Shown: piece after piece, positions 11,005-21,924 of the stretch
Numbering within the stretch: the stretch's first letter is position 1
Layout: each line of letters opens with the position of its first letter
DNA from: Cryptomeria japonica
Lineage: Eukaryota; Streptophyta; Pinopsida; Cupressales; Cupressaceae
NCBI RefSeq assembly: GCF_030272615.1
Contig: NC_081406.1
Location: forward strand, 232,182,396-232,242,395
DNA: 60,000 nucleotides
Direction of reading: 5' to 3'
Notes under the pieces: model-generated
What the model was told of the DNA's origin: nothing
The model's database searches: none
The model's input: only the letters and a program-made list of their open reading frames with translations
Program-made: the position numbers and the translations under genes

Positions 11005-12394
11005 TGTCATGTCCCCTTTCTAGAGTGGACATCAGAGATAGAGGAGTTGGCCTATCATTGGAGTCTCGTAGGCTAGCAGAGGTTGATTGGGACTCATTCA
11101 GTGCATATAGTGACTGGATTTTGGCTTTACAAGCAGTTTGAGGGCCATTTGGAGCAGTTCCTTGATTTTAGGGAGATTCCCTATTTTTTAGGAGGTTGTG
11201 GCAGTTCCCATATTGGAGGTTCCATGGGACCATGTCATGGTTTCAGTTTCAGGAAGTTTGGGTGTGTTTCCTAGTTTCTAGGAGCATCCCTAGATTTTAG
11301 GGATGGGATTGCTAGTTAGTTCAACTTTTCCGGCATCAGTCACAGATAGGTGACAAAGTTATATTCATGATTGTTTGGTCATTTTGGGCTATTATTGGAT
11401 ATCTGAAGATATTTTAATATATTTAAATATTTCCTAAGTTTTCGATTAAATAAATTAAAATAAGGCTATGTATTTAGTCATTTCGGAGTAATAAGGAATT
11501 TTTGGCTTCATCTGGGTTGATATGCCTATGTGTTATAGCTCGTTGGAAAGGTCTTGAACTTTGCTACATGATTCTCACCTTCCAGAGTCTTTTTGGATGC
11601 CTGAAGCTATTTATTTGCAATTTAGTGTTATTTTCCTATAGTTGACGCCATAATTAGAGAATAACACTCTTTTCATAATGCGCCAACTTTACTCCCTTTC
11701 AGGGTTTGGCTTGGAAAGGAAAGGAGATATAAGGAAATGAAGACCAAATTGTTCATTATCTTTTTACACAATCAAACTTATTTTTGTGAATTAGCTCTGA
11801 GTGGGTGATTCTTCATCTGGGACGCAAACCCCAAGATCTGGACTGGTTGGGACGTAGCCCTCAACAGTTATTGGCATTGGATTCTTCAGGCAGAGTGCAT
11901 TGTTGACAGAGATTGAGTACACCATTCTTCATTGTGGATTCAGGTTGCAGAGTAAGGGTTTCAACATGGTAGATTGATTTTGCAGCTTGGGCATGATCCT
12001 TGCAGCCTTAGGGCCGCCATTTGCAGCAGGTACATCCCACGTGGAATGTAAGGAATGCATGTATTCAGCCTTAGAGGTATTCTTGATTTAAGATCATTGT
12101 TGGATGTAAGTTCCTTGGATCTGCATTGGAATTATTATTTGGTTTTACAAATCAGAAATCTGTCTGGTACAGCTTGTAGCAATTCTGAATTTGGCTGTAT
12201 GTTCTTATTTAATTTTAGTCTCCTTCATGTTTACTGTTCATTATTCATTCCTTTTTTGAAAACTATCAAAAAACACAAAAAGAAACAAACCTTCTGCAAC
12301 TTCTGTCTATTCTCTAAAACCATCAAAGGAATCACAGGAAAATATAGTTTATTAATTTAAAAACTACAACAGATCAGCCATCAGGGATCTTTCA
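11005..12394. mobile_element. Solo LTR Q in the left arm of P
   Basis: A 1390-bp segment from TGTCATGTCCCC to GATCTTTCA, flanked by CCCTC at 11000-11004 and 12395-12399. It has no counterpart in the right arm, where the flanking sequence lacks this block. It carries no ORF of note, primer site or pol domain. It is the youngest event in this nest, since it lies inside P. Confidence 0.8.
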
Positions 12395-12399
12395 CCCTC

Positions 12400-13640
12400 T
12401 TAGATTGGCTGGTACCTGTACTCGTACGGAGTCCAAAACCAACCCGATGGCATGGTACGACATGTTAAAAACTTTGTGCTTCAGCATCAGGAAATCGTGG
12501 GCTCTATTCGATAACAAACTCGCCCAATCATATACCGTACCTTTCTTCAAGCCCTGCATCAGTGCAATCATAGGTACCGTTGCATCCGACGCCCTACTTG
12601 CGCTAGTTAATTGACTCTATATCAAATCGAGCAAGCACTGCCAGATGCCAGGTTTCAGGAATGTTTTCTTTAACCCTCTACCCTGCCATGCTAGAATCTT
12701 TGCCTAGTCGGCTGTCGTCAAGTCATCCTGGCACATTTCTTTTAATAGTTGCGTTTTCCGTTCTTGGGACATCTTCGTTGCATTTTTGTCAATCTTTTTG
12801 CCTTTATTCGGGATGCCAAAAACCCTCTCGAAATCATCCGGATTGAAAGAAACTATGATAGCTGTATGCTGAAACTTAAATGATGACGTACGCAACTCTA
12901 GATCATAGGTTTTGATCATAGTGCGCAAGCATGGTTCAAATTACTTTATAGAAAAGATGGGCATTTATACTATGTCATGGACGCGTGCTTTGGCAAGGGC
13001 TACTTTGACCTCAATGTCGACTGGGGTTAGGGCCGTTTCCCACCATTGTCTGCACATATTGCCAGTTAGTCCCTCAAATGTCACAGTGTCTGGCATGACT
13101 TTGTGCGTGCGTGCATCCTACACCACGGCCTTCCCTCGGCTCGCATCCTGCTGGTCACCCATTGAATCCTTTCCGTGTTGTCCTCTTTGCTTCCTGGGAT
13201 TCCTGTAGCCTCCTTCGCCAATCTAACTTCTTCAACCTTCTAGTTGCCTTTTCCATCGACTGAATTTTGTTTCCTGCCTGGGGTTCAAATGCTAACCGTT
13301 CCCAGTGTCCTAACTGTCTTTTTTGCCAATTCTGGTATGGTTGTATGGCTGCCTTAGTGTGTACGACGTAGCAAATTTTGTTCTTGTACGGTTGCAGGAT
13401 GTTTTGACTCCTTTCCCTGATTATGCTCACGTACTATGGTCGATTCTGCTCCTCATGTATAGTGCTGGATGAAATGGTGTACGGAATATGCACCTGGTAA
13501 TCAAAACATCTGTCAATTCAAAATCGTACAAACCTTTCTCTTTCCCTGCGGATTGACTAATTTGCCATCGTACAGTCCTTTTGCCTTCTTTTGACACCAA
13601 TGACCGTACGAAATTGTACAGCTTTTTTTCTCTTTCCTGC
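12400..13640 (-). pseudogene. Third-ORF of P, N-terminal domains, left-arm copy
   Basis: Read leftward from 13640: a basic segment (13155-13430, IQSMEKATRRLKKLDWRRR), then at 12704-12928 a domain with FNPDDFERVFGIPNKGKK, then at ~12410-12590 VYDWASLLSNRAHDFL and NMSYHAIGLVL. The two latter segments resemble in order and pattern the EAIREAFRIPEY and IDWARMISDNL segments of copy C (58736-59309). This architecture resembles the plant-transposon gag-like domain found in some Athila/Tat elements, although I cannot test that by search. Several frames are needed, so it is broken. Confidence 0.55.
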
Positions 13641-15416
13641 CCCAAGAAGGCTTTCTGCGACATTTGTCAGATTGCCGGACATTTGACAAAGCAATGTGCC
13701 CACAATATGAAAACCAGGAGCCAACAAGTTCTCTTCACGCAGGAGCAGTTGGCCGCCGGAACTTCGCAAACCGCCAACAATAATGCATCATCTGGCGGAT
13801 ACCGGAACAACCGGTGAGGGGGGAAGACCAATAATAACAATAATAATAGGAGCCGGATCCAATATGATGCGAAGGGACGACCAATGATCCAGTGCCGAGC
13901 CTGCAATCAATGGGGCCACTTTGCTAGGGAATGCACCTCAGAACAAACTCCACAAAAACTATGCAAATGGTGTGGGCCTGGAGACCACGATGATGGAACT
14001 TGCCCAAAGTCTGGAGTGAACCTGCTCAACATTGACAGGACGGAGGAACGGGTATTGGCAATCACACGGTCACAGGCAAAGAAGGCCACATACCCGGACC
14101 CTCGCACGGAGAAGCAGCGGGTGCTGGAGGCGAAGGCTGAAGTGGCGAAGGAAATGTTGGCACAAGGGAACACTCTGGAATCGACAAGTACTTCCCGCTC
14201 TGAGGCTGAGGAAATTATCCTGAATCAAATGCTGCAGATTGAAGTACCTGTGAAGATGAAGGACCTCCTGGAAACGATGCCGCTATTACGTATGACACTC
14301 CTACGTACGGTGCATGTAACTCCACAGAGTCAGGTGACCCGGAATACGGATGTTCCTGGCGGAACACCAACAAACCCATTGGTCTTGACACTATACAGTG
14401 GTCGACACCCGACGGTTGTAGAAAGGGGAATACTTGGCACCATTTTGACTAACACCATTGTTGATGGCCGGTCGGGAGTGAATGTGCTTCCGGAAGAAAC
14501 CTGGAAGAAGCTTGGCAAGCCGACACTGTGGCCGTCAACCTTCAACTTATTGGGAGTGGATCAACATGGTATCAAACCTCTTGGAACGCTCATGGCGCAA
14601 CAAGTGTCCTTTGGGACACAACCGTTTGTCCTCGACTTCGTGGTGATTCCGCTCGCGAAGAAAGGATACGACGCCATTCTTGGCAGAGGGTGGTTGGTGG
14701 CGGCCAGAGCGAATCACAACTGGAAGCGTAACACGTTGTCCATGGAGAAAGTCGGGCGAAAATTTATTATCGACCTAAAAATACGACTCGTGAGTGAAGA
14801 ACTTGCGTCAGAATCGGAATTGGACGGCGAGGGCGAAGTTGACGAAGGAAAGTACGGAAGGGAACCGGATGAGGAAGGCGTCTTGGGAATCCAAGGATGT
14901 TCGGAAGATGAGACTGATTCCCTTAATGGGCTCTTCCACTGGCAAATGGAAAACTACGAGCTGTTGTATGGGTGCAACATGTTGCAGGTTGACGAGGAGC
15001 CAGACGAAAATGAATTTCCGCCAGCGTACGGGGAATACACGGAAGGGGATGCTCCTGTCAACGAGGCATCAACACATAGGTTTGACATGACAAAACCAAT
15101 CTGGTACGAAGAGTTCGTAAAACCTACAAACCTCGGCACGGAAGCAGAGTCAAGGAACATCCTGGTTGGCAACGACTGGAATCCAGTCTTGAAAGCCGTC
15201 GCGTTTAAAATATTCATGGAATACAAGGATGTATTTGCCTGGACGTACAAGGACCTCAAAGGGGTGCTGCCAAAACTGTGCGCACACCAAATTCCACTCG
15301 TACCTGGGGCCGTACCTGTACGGAAGAGCCCTTACAGAATGAATAAAAACTATGCTGCGAGAGTGAATGAAGAAATCGAGCGTATGCTCGAAGCCGGGAT
15401 TATTTTTAAAGTGTAG
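13641..15416 (+). pseudogene. P gag zinc knuckles, protease and start of reverse transcriptase
   Basis: The frame starts at the palindrome junction, so the gag N-terminus is missing. Three zinc-binding motifs follow: CDICQIAGHLTKQC, CRACNQWGHFAREC and CKWCGPGDHDDGTC. A TGA at 13815-13817 separates the first from the rest. The protease region has VDGRSGVNVLPEETW, near the D-G-G-S-G form of Athila/Tat-type elements, and later YDAILGRGWL. The end reads KSPYRMN, then EEIERMLEAGII, the entry to the gypsy reverse transcriptase. TAG at 15414-15416 stops it, and homology continues in the same frame. The zinc knuckles would bind template RNA in the particle. Confidence 0.82.
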
Positions 15417-16258
15417 ACCAGCGAGTGGGTGTCCCCCATAGTGATATCACTTAAAAAGGAGGCAAACCAGATCCGAATCTGCATGGATTTTAGATGCCTT
15501 AACGCGGTCACCATAAAGGACCCGTTTCCAATACCATTTACGGATAGCATCTTGGAGGAAGTGGCCGGTCATGAAATTTATTCATTTATGGATGGATTTT
15601 TTGGGTATAACCAGATATCCTTGCCGAAGAGGACAAATTAAAAACGACCTTTGTAGTGGAAGATGGCGTGTATGTGTATAACCAAATGCCGTTCGGATTA
15701 TGCAACGCGCCAGCGACATTCCAGTGGATAATCCTTCACATATTTGACAAGATGTCAGTAGGGAACTTCAAGGCGTTCCTTGACGACTGGTCCATCTATA
15801 GTAACCAGGATGCACATCTGGCCGCACTTGGCGAATGCATGGAGAGATGCAGGCGAGCCCATCTAGCACTCAATCCCCAAAAATGCAGATTCATGGTGCC
15901 TCAAGGGAAGCTGTTAGGACACATAGTGTGCAAGGCTGGACTCAAGACTGACCCGGACAAGGTTCGAGTGATAGTGGAAATGGAGGCACCGATAGATGTC
16001 ACGGGAGTCAAATCCTTCCTAGGACACATAGGGTATTACAGGCGGTTTATAAATTTTTTTGCTCAAGTATCTTGCCCTTTGGACAAGCTGACGAGGAGAG
16101 GTGAACGGTACGCATGGGGGATAGCTCAGGAAGAAGCCTTCCAAGAACTGAAGTCACGGTTGGTAGGTGCGCCAATCCTGACATATTCGAATTGGGACAA
16201 AGAGTTCCATGTACACGTCGACGCATCAAATTTTGCCATAGCTGGCGCAGTTTGGTGA
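15417..16258 (+). pseudogene. P reverse transcriptase (Ty3/gypsy, Athila/Tat-like)
   Basis: After the TAG the frame reads SEWVSPIV, IRICMDFRCLN and FGYNQI. Near 15619 one base is missing, shifting the frame. It resumes with KTTFVVEDGVY, MPFGLCNAPATFQ and the catalytic motif as KAFLDDWSIYS, then KCRFMV, LLGHIV and SFLGHIGYYRRFI. The FLDD form and the DDWSIYS context fit the Athila/Tat branch of Ty3/gypsy. A shift at ~16250 opens the RNase H. The enzyme would copy genomic RNA in the particle. It is inactive here. Confidence 0.88.
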
Positions 16259-16706
16259 TCACGGGCTAGATCACTCGTTATACTTCGCGAGCAGACTCCT
16301 GTCAAAGGCGGAAAAAAACTATAGTACGACAAAGAGGGAAGCCCTGGAGATGGTGTACTCCGTCCAGAAGTTTAGACATTACTTATTGGCCACGCCGTTC
16401 ACATTCTATGTGGACCACTAGGCGTTAATGTACCTGGTGAATAAGCCAATCATTCAGGGGCGAATCAGCCGATGGCTGTTGCTGTTGCAGGAGTTTACAT
16501 TCAACATTATTGTACGACCTGGAAAAAGCCATGTGATAGCCGACCAACTATCTAGAATCAAGTCAGGGGAATCGATGGAAGGAGTAAATGAAGACTTCCC
16601 GGACTCCCACTTATTCCGCATTGCCGTTCTTCCTGCTTGGTACACAAGCATCGGGGAATATCTGTCGACATCACAATTCCCTAGAGAGATGCCACCAGGG
16701 GAGTGA
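16180..16706 (+). pseudogene. P RNase H domain
   Basis: It begins with EFHVHVDASNFAIAGAV, whose Asp is the first catalytic residue of retroelement RNase H. After a frameshift it reads SLYFASRLLSKAEKNYS and TKREALEMVYSVQKFRHYL, then TFYVDH followed by TAG at 16419-16421 where relatives have Gln. It ends with the usual SRWLLLLQEF and HVIADQLSR. A TGA closes it at 16704-16706, in a position where Trp is likely. The domain removes template RNA during reverse transcription. Confidence 0.82.
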
Positions 16707-17920
16707 AGGAAGCTAGTACTAAGGAGTAAGATGTTTCAACTCATTAATGGCCTTTTGTATAAAATGGGACTTGACGAGGTCCTACAACGATGTGTCCTGG
16801 AGGAAGAAATTCAAGGTGTTTTACGGGAAGCACATGAAGGCCTAGCAAGAGGGCACCTGGGGCCCAACACCACGGCGAGGAAAGTTCTATTGGCAGGGCT
16901 ATGGTGGCCAACACTGCACAATGACGCTCGGGAGTGGGTGATGAGTTGTGACATGTGCCAATAGGCGGGGAGGTCGTTGAAGAGGGATTTTATGCCCCTC
17001 AACCCGTCCAATGCCCAGGAACTGTTTGTACGATGGGGGCTGGATTTCATCGGACCTTTGAAGGCAAGTCGAGCCCGACGGTGCAGATACATCGTGGTGG
17101 CCACAAAATACTTGACCAAGTGGGTCGAGGCACGGGCTTTGCCTGAAATTCGACAGTCAGTACGACAAGGTTTATCTACGAGCAAATCATTACATGGTAT
17201 GGGATTCCAATCCAATTGACGAGTGATCGGGGAGGACATTTTGTCAATCAAATAATCCGGTTGCCCACAACGGAGTTCAAGATATTCCACTCCTTATCAA
17301 GCCCCTACCATCCTCGGGCGAATGGGCAAGCCGAGGCGACAAACAAAATAATCATCTCTGTGATTTACAAGTCTTGCGGAGTGGAGAAGGAAGATTGGGA
17401 GGAACGCTTACCGTCGGTATTGTGGGCGTACTGGACGACGTATAAGGTCACCACAGGATAGACCCCCTTTCAGTTAATGTTCGGGCAGGAAGCGGTGGTG
17501 CCAGTGGAATTCATGGTGCCGAGTCTTCGGATCGCCATTGACAATAGACTAGGTGACATGGAGAGTCTCCGAGAGCGGTTGTACGCCTTGAACAAATTGG
17601 ATGAGCGACGAATGATGGCTCAGTGCGTGACAAAGACGACACAACGGAGGCAGAAAATGTGGCATGACAAACACCTGCGAAGAATGCAATTTACTCCCGG
17701 ACAACTTGTGCTGAAGTTTAACGGACGCAATGAAATAAAGCCTGGCAAGTTCAAGGTAAAGTGGTTGGGTCCATTTAAGGTTCGTGAAGTCTGCGCGAAC
17801 GGAGCCATTAAACTGTGGACGCTCGACGGCAAGGAAATACCTGATGCAGTCAACGACTCGAAATTAAAGGTGTACCAGGAACGACGGGAACGCCCAGACC
17901 GTGAAAATTTAAAAAATTGA
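16707..17920 (+). pseudogene. P integrase
   Basis: HHCC zinc domain: HEGLARGH, then CDMC at 16731-16964, stopped by TAG (16962-16964). Core: WGLDFIGPL (first Asp), then TSDRGGHFVNQ (second Asp) after a one-base shift near 17150, then YHPRANGQAEATNK (Glu). A TAG at 17459-17461 interrupts before TPFQLMFGQEAVVP. The C-terminal part (GQLVLKFNG, FKVKWLGPFKVREV) is the DNA-binding tail and ends at 17920. All three catalytic acidic residues are present. It would insert the DNA copy, and the flanking ATCAC repeats are the result of such a reaction. Confidence 0.87.
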
Positions 17921-18289
17921 AAATTTTTGAAAAAAAACAAAACAAACATTTTTGATACTTCTTTTACAAGCAATGTTTTTAATTTTGGCAAATATTATAA
18001 TGGGACTTAGTCAGTGGAGACATGAAGGAAAATAAAGTGCGGCATACATTGGCAATGGCAAAATAACAGTCTTAATTCTGTACGGACTGGGGCCAGTGAG
18101 AAGGAAATTTCCGTACGGAAATCATTGCCAGGTTGACGGAATTACTAGTTTTAGTACAGTACGAAACAATTCAGTACGAAATTACTTGTTAGTACAAAAC
18201 AATTCCGTATGAAGTTGCAGGAAGGACACCATACAAACTCAGACATTTTAGTACGGAACAATTCCGTACAGTTCCGTACGGACGCAAGT
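17921..18289 (+). other. P spacer between pol and third ORF, GTAC-rich
   Basis: There is no gene. It starts with an A-rich stretch, and from ~18070 the sequence is crowded with GTAC cores, often as TCCGTACGGA-like palindromes. This continues into the third-ORF region to ~18560. The part before ~18290 has no counterpart in the left arm because the palindrome junction lies there. Confidence 0.6.
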
Positions 18290-19150
18290 GCCATGAAAGA
18301 GAAAAAAAGCCGTACAATTCCATACGGTCATTGGTGTCAAAAGAAGGCAAAAGGGCCGTACGATGGCAAATTAGTTGATCCGCAGGGAAAGAGAAAGGTC
18401 CGTACAGTTTTGAATTGACAGATGTTTTGATTACCAGGTGCATATTCCGTACACCATTTCATCCAACACTATACATGAGGAGCAGAATCGACCATAGTAT
18501 GTGAGCATAATCAGGGAAAGGAGTCGAAACATCTTGCAACCGTACAAGAGCAAAATTTGCCACTCCGTACACACAAAGGCAGCCGTAGAACCATATCGGA
18601 ATTGGCGAAAAAGACAGTTAGGACACTAGGAACGGTTAGCATTTGAACCCTAGGCAGGAAACAAAATTCAGTCGATGGAGCAGGCAACTAGAAGGTTGAA
18701 GAAATTAGATTGGCGAAGGAGGCTACAGGAATCCCAGGAAGCAAAGAGGACAACACGGAAAGGATTCAATGGGTGACCAGCATGATGCGAGCCAGGGGAA
18801 GGCCATGGTGCAGGATGCACGCATGCACAAAGTCATGCCAGACACTGTGACATTTGAGGGACTAACTAGCAGTACGTGCAGACAATGGTGGGAAACGGCC
18901 CTAACCCCAGCCGACATTGAGGTCAAAGTAGCCCTTGCCAAAGCACGTGTCCATGACGCAGTTTTCTATTAAGGAATTTGAACCATGCTTGCGCACTATG
19001 ATCAAAACCTATGATCCAGAGTTGCGTACGTCGTCATTTAAGTTTCAACATATAGATATCATAGTTTCTTTCAATCCGGATGATTTCGAGAGGGTTTTGG
19101 GCATCCCGAATAAAGGGAGAAAGATTGACAAAAATGCAACCACGAGACTG
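18290..19150 (+). pseudogene. Third-ORF of P, N-terminal part, right-arm copy
   Basis: Inverted copy of 12775-13641. The frame at 18935-19156 contains MIKTYDPELRTSSFKF and FNPDDFERVLGIPNKGRK, matching the left arm. Right after KIDKNAT the right arm jumps to the sequence next to the C-terminal part, so it lacks the DWA segment kept in the left arm at 12400-12775. It is broken by stops (for example at 18418 and 18974). Confidence 0.6.
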
Positions 19151-19313
19151 CATTGATTCCTTACAGCTAGCTATTTTCTATTGGACAGAGTTGGATGCAC
19201 TCACGGTTGGTGGAGAGGGTCATATCAGCAGGAAGAGAAGAAGGCAGGTCCCGGTGGTGGTGTCGGCCAATGACTCCGATTCATGACAGGCAGAGAGTAG
19301 TGCAGACGAGAGT

Positions 19314-20636
19314 GTGGAGTCCGAGGAGACATCAAGGTGTTCCGGAGGGGACACTACTTTCCGACTCTCGAAGCTGGCCGAAGTAGAGGTGGAGACAAGG
19401 ACCCCTGGTACGCAAGAGGGCGACTGTGCAGTGTCTTTTGGCCAGGTACCACGTGGAACTTGCGGGCTGCCAGCAGGGGGTGTGGCACGACCTCCAGGAG
19501 AGGGAGTTCGGGCAGGGCAGTTGTTATTCACACTAGCATTCCTGTACGTGGACGGGGAATTGACACCACTTTCCTCATCTGGGGTGACGACGGGAGTCCT
19601 TCCTAGGGTGGCCATTCCAGCATTCGGGCAGATGCATCCTTGTCCTATAATGCAGACACCTGCAGTGACCACCACTCCTTGTATTCCAGTGCGCTCACCA
19701 GTCACGGAACAGGAAATAGGGATGGAAGGCATGGGGCAGGCAAAGGATAGTGGGGAAGCAGTGGAGGACATAGAGACATGGTTGGATTGGTATGCCGCCC
19801 CACCCATAGTTCTGGTAGGGCCACCACCTGCTACACCTCGCTATCTTACACAGGCTGAGGTAGTTGATTTGGGGGAGCATCCTATGCAGGTAGAGGTAGT
19901 CGAGTTGGTGGAGCATCCTGTAGAGCTGGTTTTGCCCACTAGTGGCAAGGAGGAGATACCTTCACAGATGGGCCTTCAGGATAGAGGTGTAGGGAGGACC
20001 CAGCCTACTGCCGTAGCACAATTTTTTGCTGAGATGGAGGGGGCAGCTCAGCAGTTGGTAGCTTCCATAGTTGAGTAATCCATTGTTCAACCAACCTTGG
20101 AGAGCCTACGTGAGTTTGCTAGTACGGGGGTAGGAGAGGCATTCCAGAGATGGTTTGAGGCACGGGGATGGCCGACCATAGACCTACTTGAGATGAGAGC
20201 AGAGTGACAGTGCCAGGAGGTGGCTGGAGAGAGTCGAGTGTAGACTTCGGTGAGACAGATTGAGTAGGCTGTGCGGGATGGCTATTACCGACTCCGGGAG
20301 GCTCAGATGCAGGCAAATAGAGCTGCAGAGCTGGCCGCTCGTATCTCGTCGTTGGAGACGAAGTTGGCCTAGCAGTAGGCCCAAGTCGACTGTGCAGAGG
20401 AGGTTCTGGACATGGTGAAGAGAGAATTGAGCTCTGTGAGAGTAGCACTGGCGGCTGAGTCAGAGATGAGGACCACAGCAGAGACCCGCGTTACCAGCTT
20501 GGTAGCAGAGTTGGAGGCGAAGCAAAAGGAGCTCATGGAGGCTGTATTCATGGTGAAGCGGTCACGAGAGCACCAGTTGGTGGCCGAGCGGGAGCTTGCT
20601 TATCGAATTGATCAGGTGATGCGGTTGCGGGCGTAG
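19314..20636 (+). pseudogene. Third-ORF of P, C-terminal part, right-arm copy with TAG stops
   Basis: Inverted copy of 9497-10759. It is open for 254 codons to a TAA at 20076-20078, then carries a TGA near 20206 and TAG at 20241, 20265, 20370 and 20376, all in the frame that is open in the left arm. At the four TAG positions the left arm reads CAG (Gln). It then continues through the coiled-coil (VKRELSSVRVALAAESE) to the end at 20636. The coding is unlike any host protein I know. It is followed by ~150 bases, the polypurine tract and the LTR. Confidence 0.65.
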
Positions 20637-20770
20637 TTGGCTTCGACATCAGCGGCCCCTTCTTCTTCAAGGACGCCCTCTGGCCCTCCCCCGTGATTTG
20701 TTGTTTTGGGTTTCAGTTTTGCTTGTACATCATTCCCATTTTGGTTGTTTGTCATCCGGAGACGACATTT

Positions 20771-20787
20771 CTTTTTCGGGGGGATGA
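20771..20787 (+). other. Polypurine tract region of P
   Basis: A G-rich stretch (CGGGGGGATGA) directly precedes the LTR start TGTTGTCGGG at 20788. An inverted copy lies at 9346-9362. The LTR start could alternatively be the TG at 20785. Confidence 0.65.
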
Positions 20788-21055
20788 TGTTGTCGGGTAA
20801 TTAAGCATTAAGGTAAATTGTGTTAGCATCGGTAGTTAACTCGTCGGTTGTCGGCAGTTGGCACCGGGTAACTGACCAGACTCCTTTATATTGTATCTGT
20901 TTCCAGTCTTTGGACATGGTATTTTAGTCGAACATATTGCTATCATTGTATGTACTGGCTTATTATGAATCAATAGAACACTTGTGAGTTCCATATATTC
21001 TGTGTACTTCTGTCATTTATGCAATGTCTTAACCTGACAACCTACGGGGAAAACA
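20788..21055 (+). repeat. Right LTR of P
   Basis: 268 bp, from TGTTGTCGGG to GGGGAAAACA, followed by the duplication ATCAC (21056-21060). A candidate TATA-like motif (CCTTTATATTG) lies near 20883. Confidence 0.88.
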
Positions 21056-21060
21056 ATCAC

Positions 21061-21597
21061 AATTCATCCATTGATTGTGAAGAGAAGAGATATCACACCA
21101 TATTCAGAGATATGGTTCAACACTGAATATCAAGTCTCATGATACTCACCATAACTCATAGTTATCAAGTAAGGTATGTGCATTGGCATCAAGTTACATG
21201 ATGCCCACCATACTGATAATGATTCATGGCATGTCCACGAATATTATGTCCATAATATTCACCATGAAGATCTCTATCATAATTATGGTTTATTTAATGA
21301 TACCAACCAACTTATATCTACCATAATGTCTCAGAGATATATACTATCATGACATGTCCACAGATATCAAGTCACATGATATCCATCTAGATAGATAAAT
21401 TGATAATTGTAAAATCGTCACCTTACAATATCAATTTGAAACAAGTGTTCATTATTGAAAAGTTGTCACCCTTCAATAATGCTCACAGGGGGGGCCCATG
21501 AAGTCATGGAGTCACACACATGACAAATAAAAGAGTTTACACATTAAACATCTTAAATATATTAGTATATTTGAATAAATGAGACTCTATCTCAAAA
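21061..21597 (-). repeat. 3' untranslated region of Y with degenerate CATGAT/ATATC repeats
   Basis: There is no gene. From ~21070 to 21410 short motifs such as CATGAT, CACCAT and ATATC recur in a loose, non-tandem way around 'ATCAAGT..CATGATxCTCACCATA'. The rest leads to the RNase H stop of Y. Confidence 0.5.
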
Positions 21598-21924
21598 TTA
21601 AATAACATTTTCAACCATACCAAGTTTATCTCTAAAGTGTTCAATCTTGATCCTGGAGAGAGGCTTGGTAAGAATCTCTGCAATTTGATCACTTGTACTA
21701 ATATAATTTAGTCGGATCACATTCCTTTCCACCATATCTCGAACATACTGATAAGGAATCGTAATGTGTTTAGACCTGTGATGAAATATTGGATTCATTG
21801 AAAGCTTGATGCAACTCTGATTGTCACAATAGATGAGAGTAGGATTTAAGGACTGACCAAATAGTCCTACAAGCAATTTCCGGAGCCATACTGCTTCTCT
21901 TGCTCCCATGGAGGCTGCAATGTA
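21598..21924 (-). pseudogene. Copia Y RNase H, C-terminal part
   Basis: It continues the polymerase frame after a TAA at 21925-21927, where relatives read EAEYIA (GAA to TAA). Visible motifs are GAREAVWLRKLL, IYCDNQSCIKL and HHRSKHITIPYQYVRD, the standard end of copia RNase H. It terminates after MVENVI. No shift is needed between this and the upstream frame. Confidence 0.85.

Larger units (their letters stand above)
9078..21055 (+). mobile_element. Palindromic Ty3/gypsy element P with inverted LTRs
   Basis: Both ends are the same 268-bp LTR but in opposite orientation (9078-9345 inverted, 20788-21055 direct), each with its U5 end outward. The direct repeat ATCAC flanks the whole (9073-9077, 21056-21060). 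Inside each LTR lies an inverted copy of the polypurine tract and of the third ORF, giving arms 9078-~13641 (minus sense) and ~18290-21055 (plus sense). Between them is one plus-strand gag-pol (13641-17920). The left arm contains solo LTR Q. The right arm lacks ~375 bp that the left arm keeps at 12400-12775. The shared duplication indicates a single integration of an already palindromic DNA. Confidence 0.85.

Noticed and set aside
9497-20636. Explanation of P as two separate elements inserted head to head
   Set aside because: Two insertions would each need two LTRs and their own duplications. Here only two LTR ends exist and they share ATCAC. It remains the main alternative if an assembly error at 13641 is shown.
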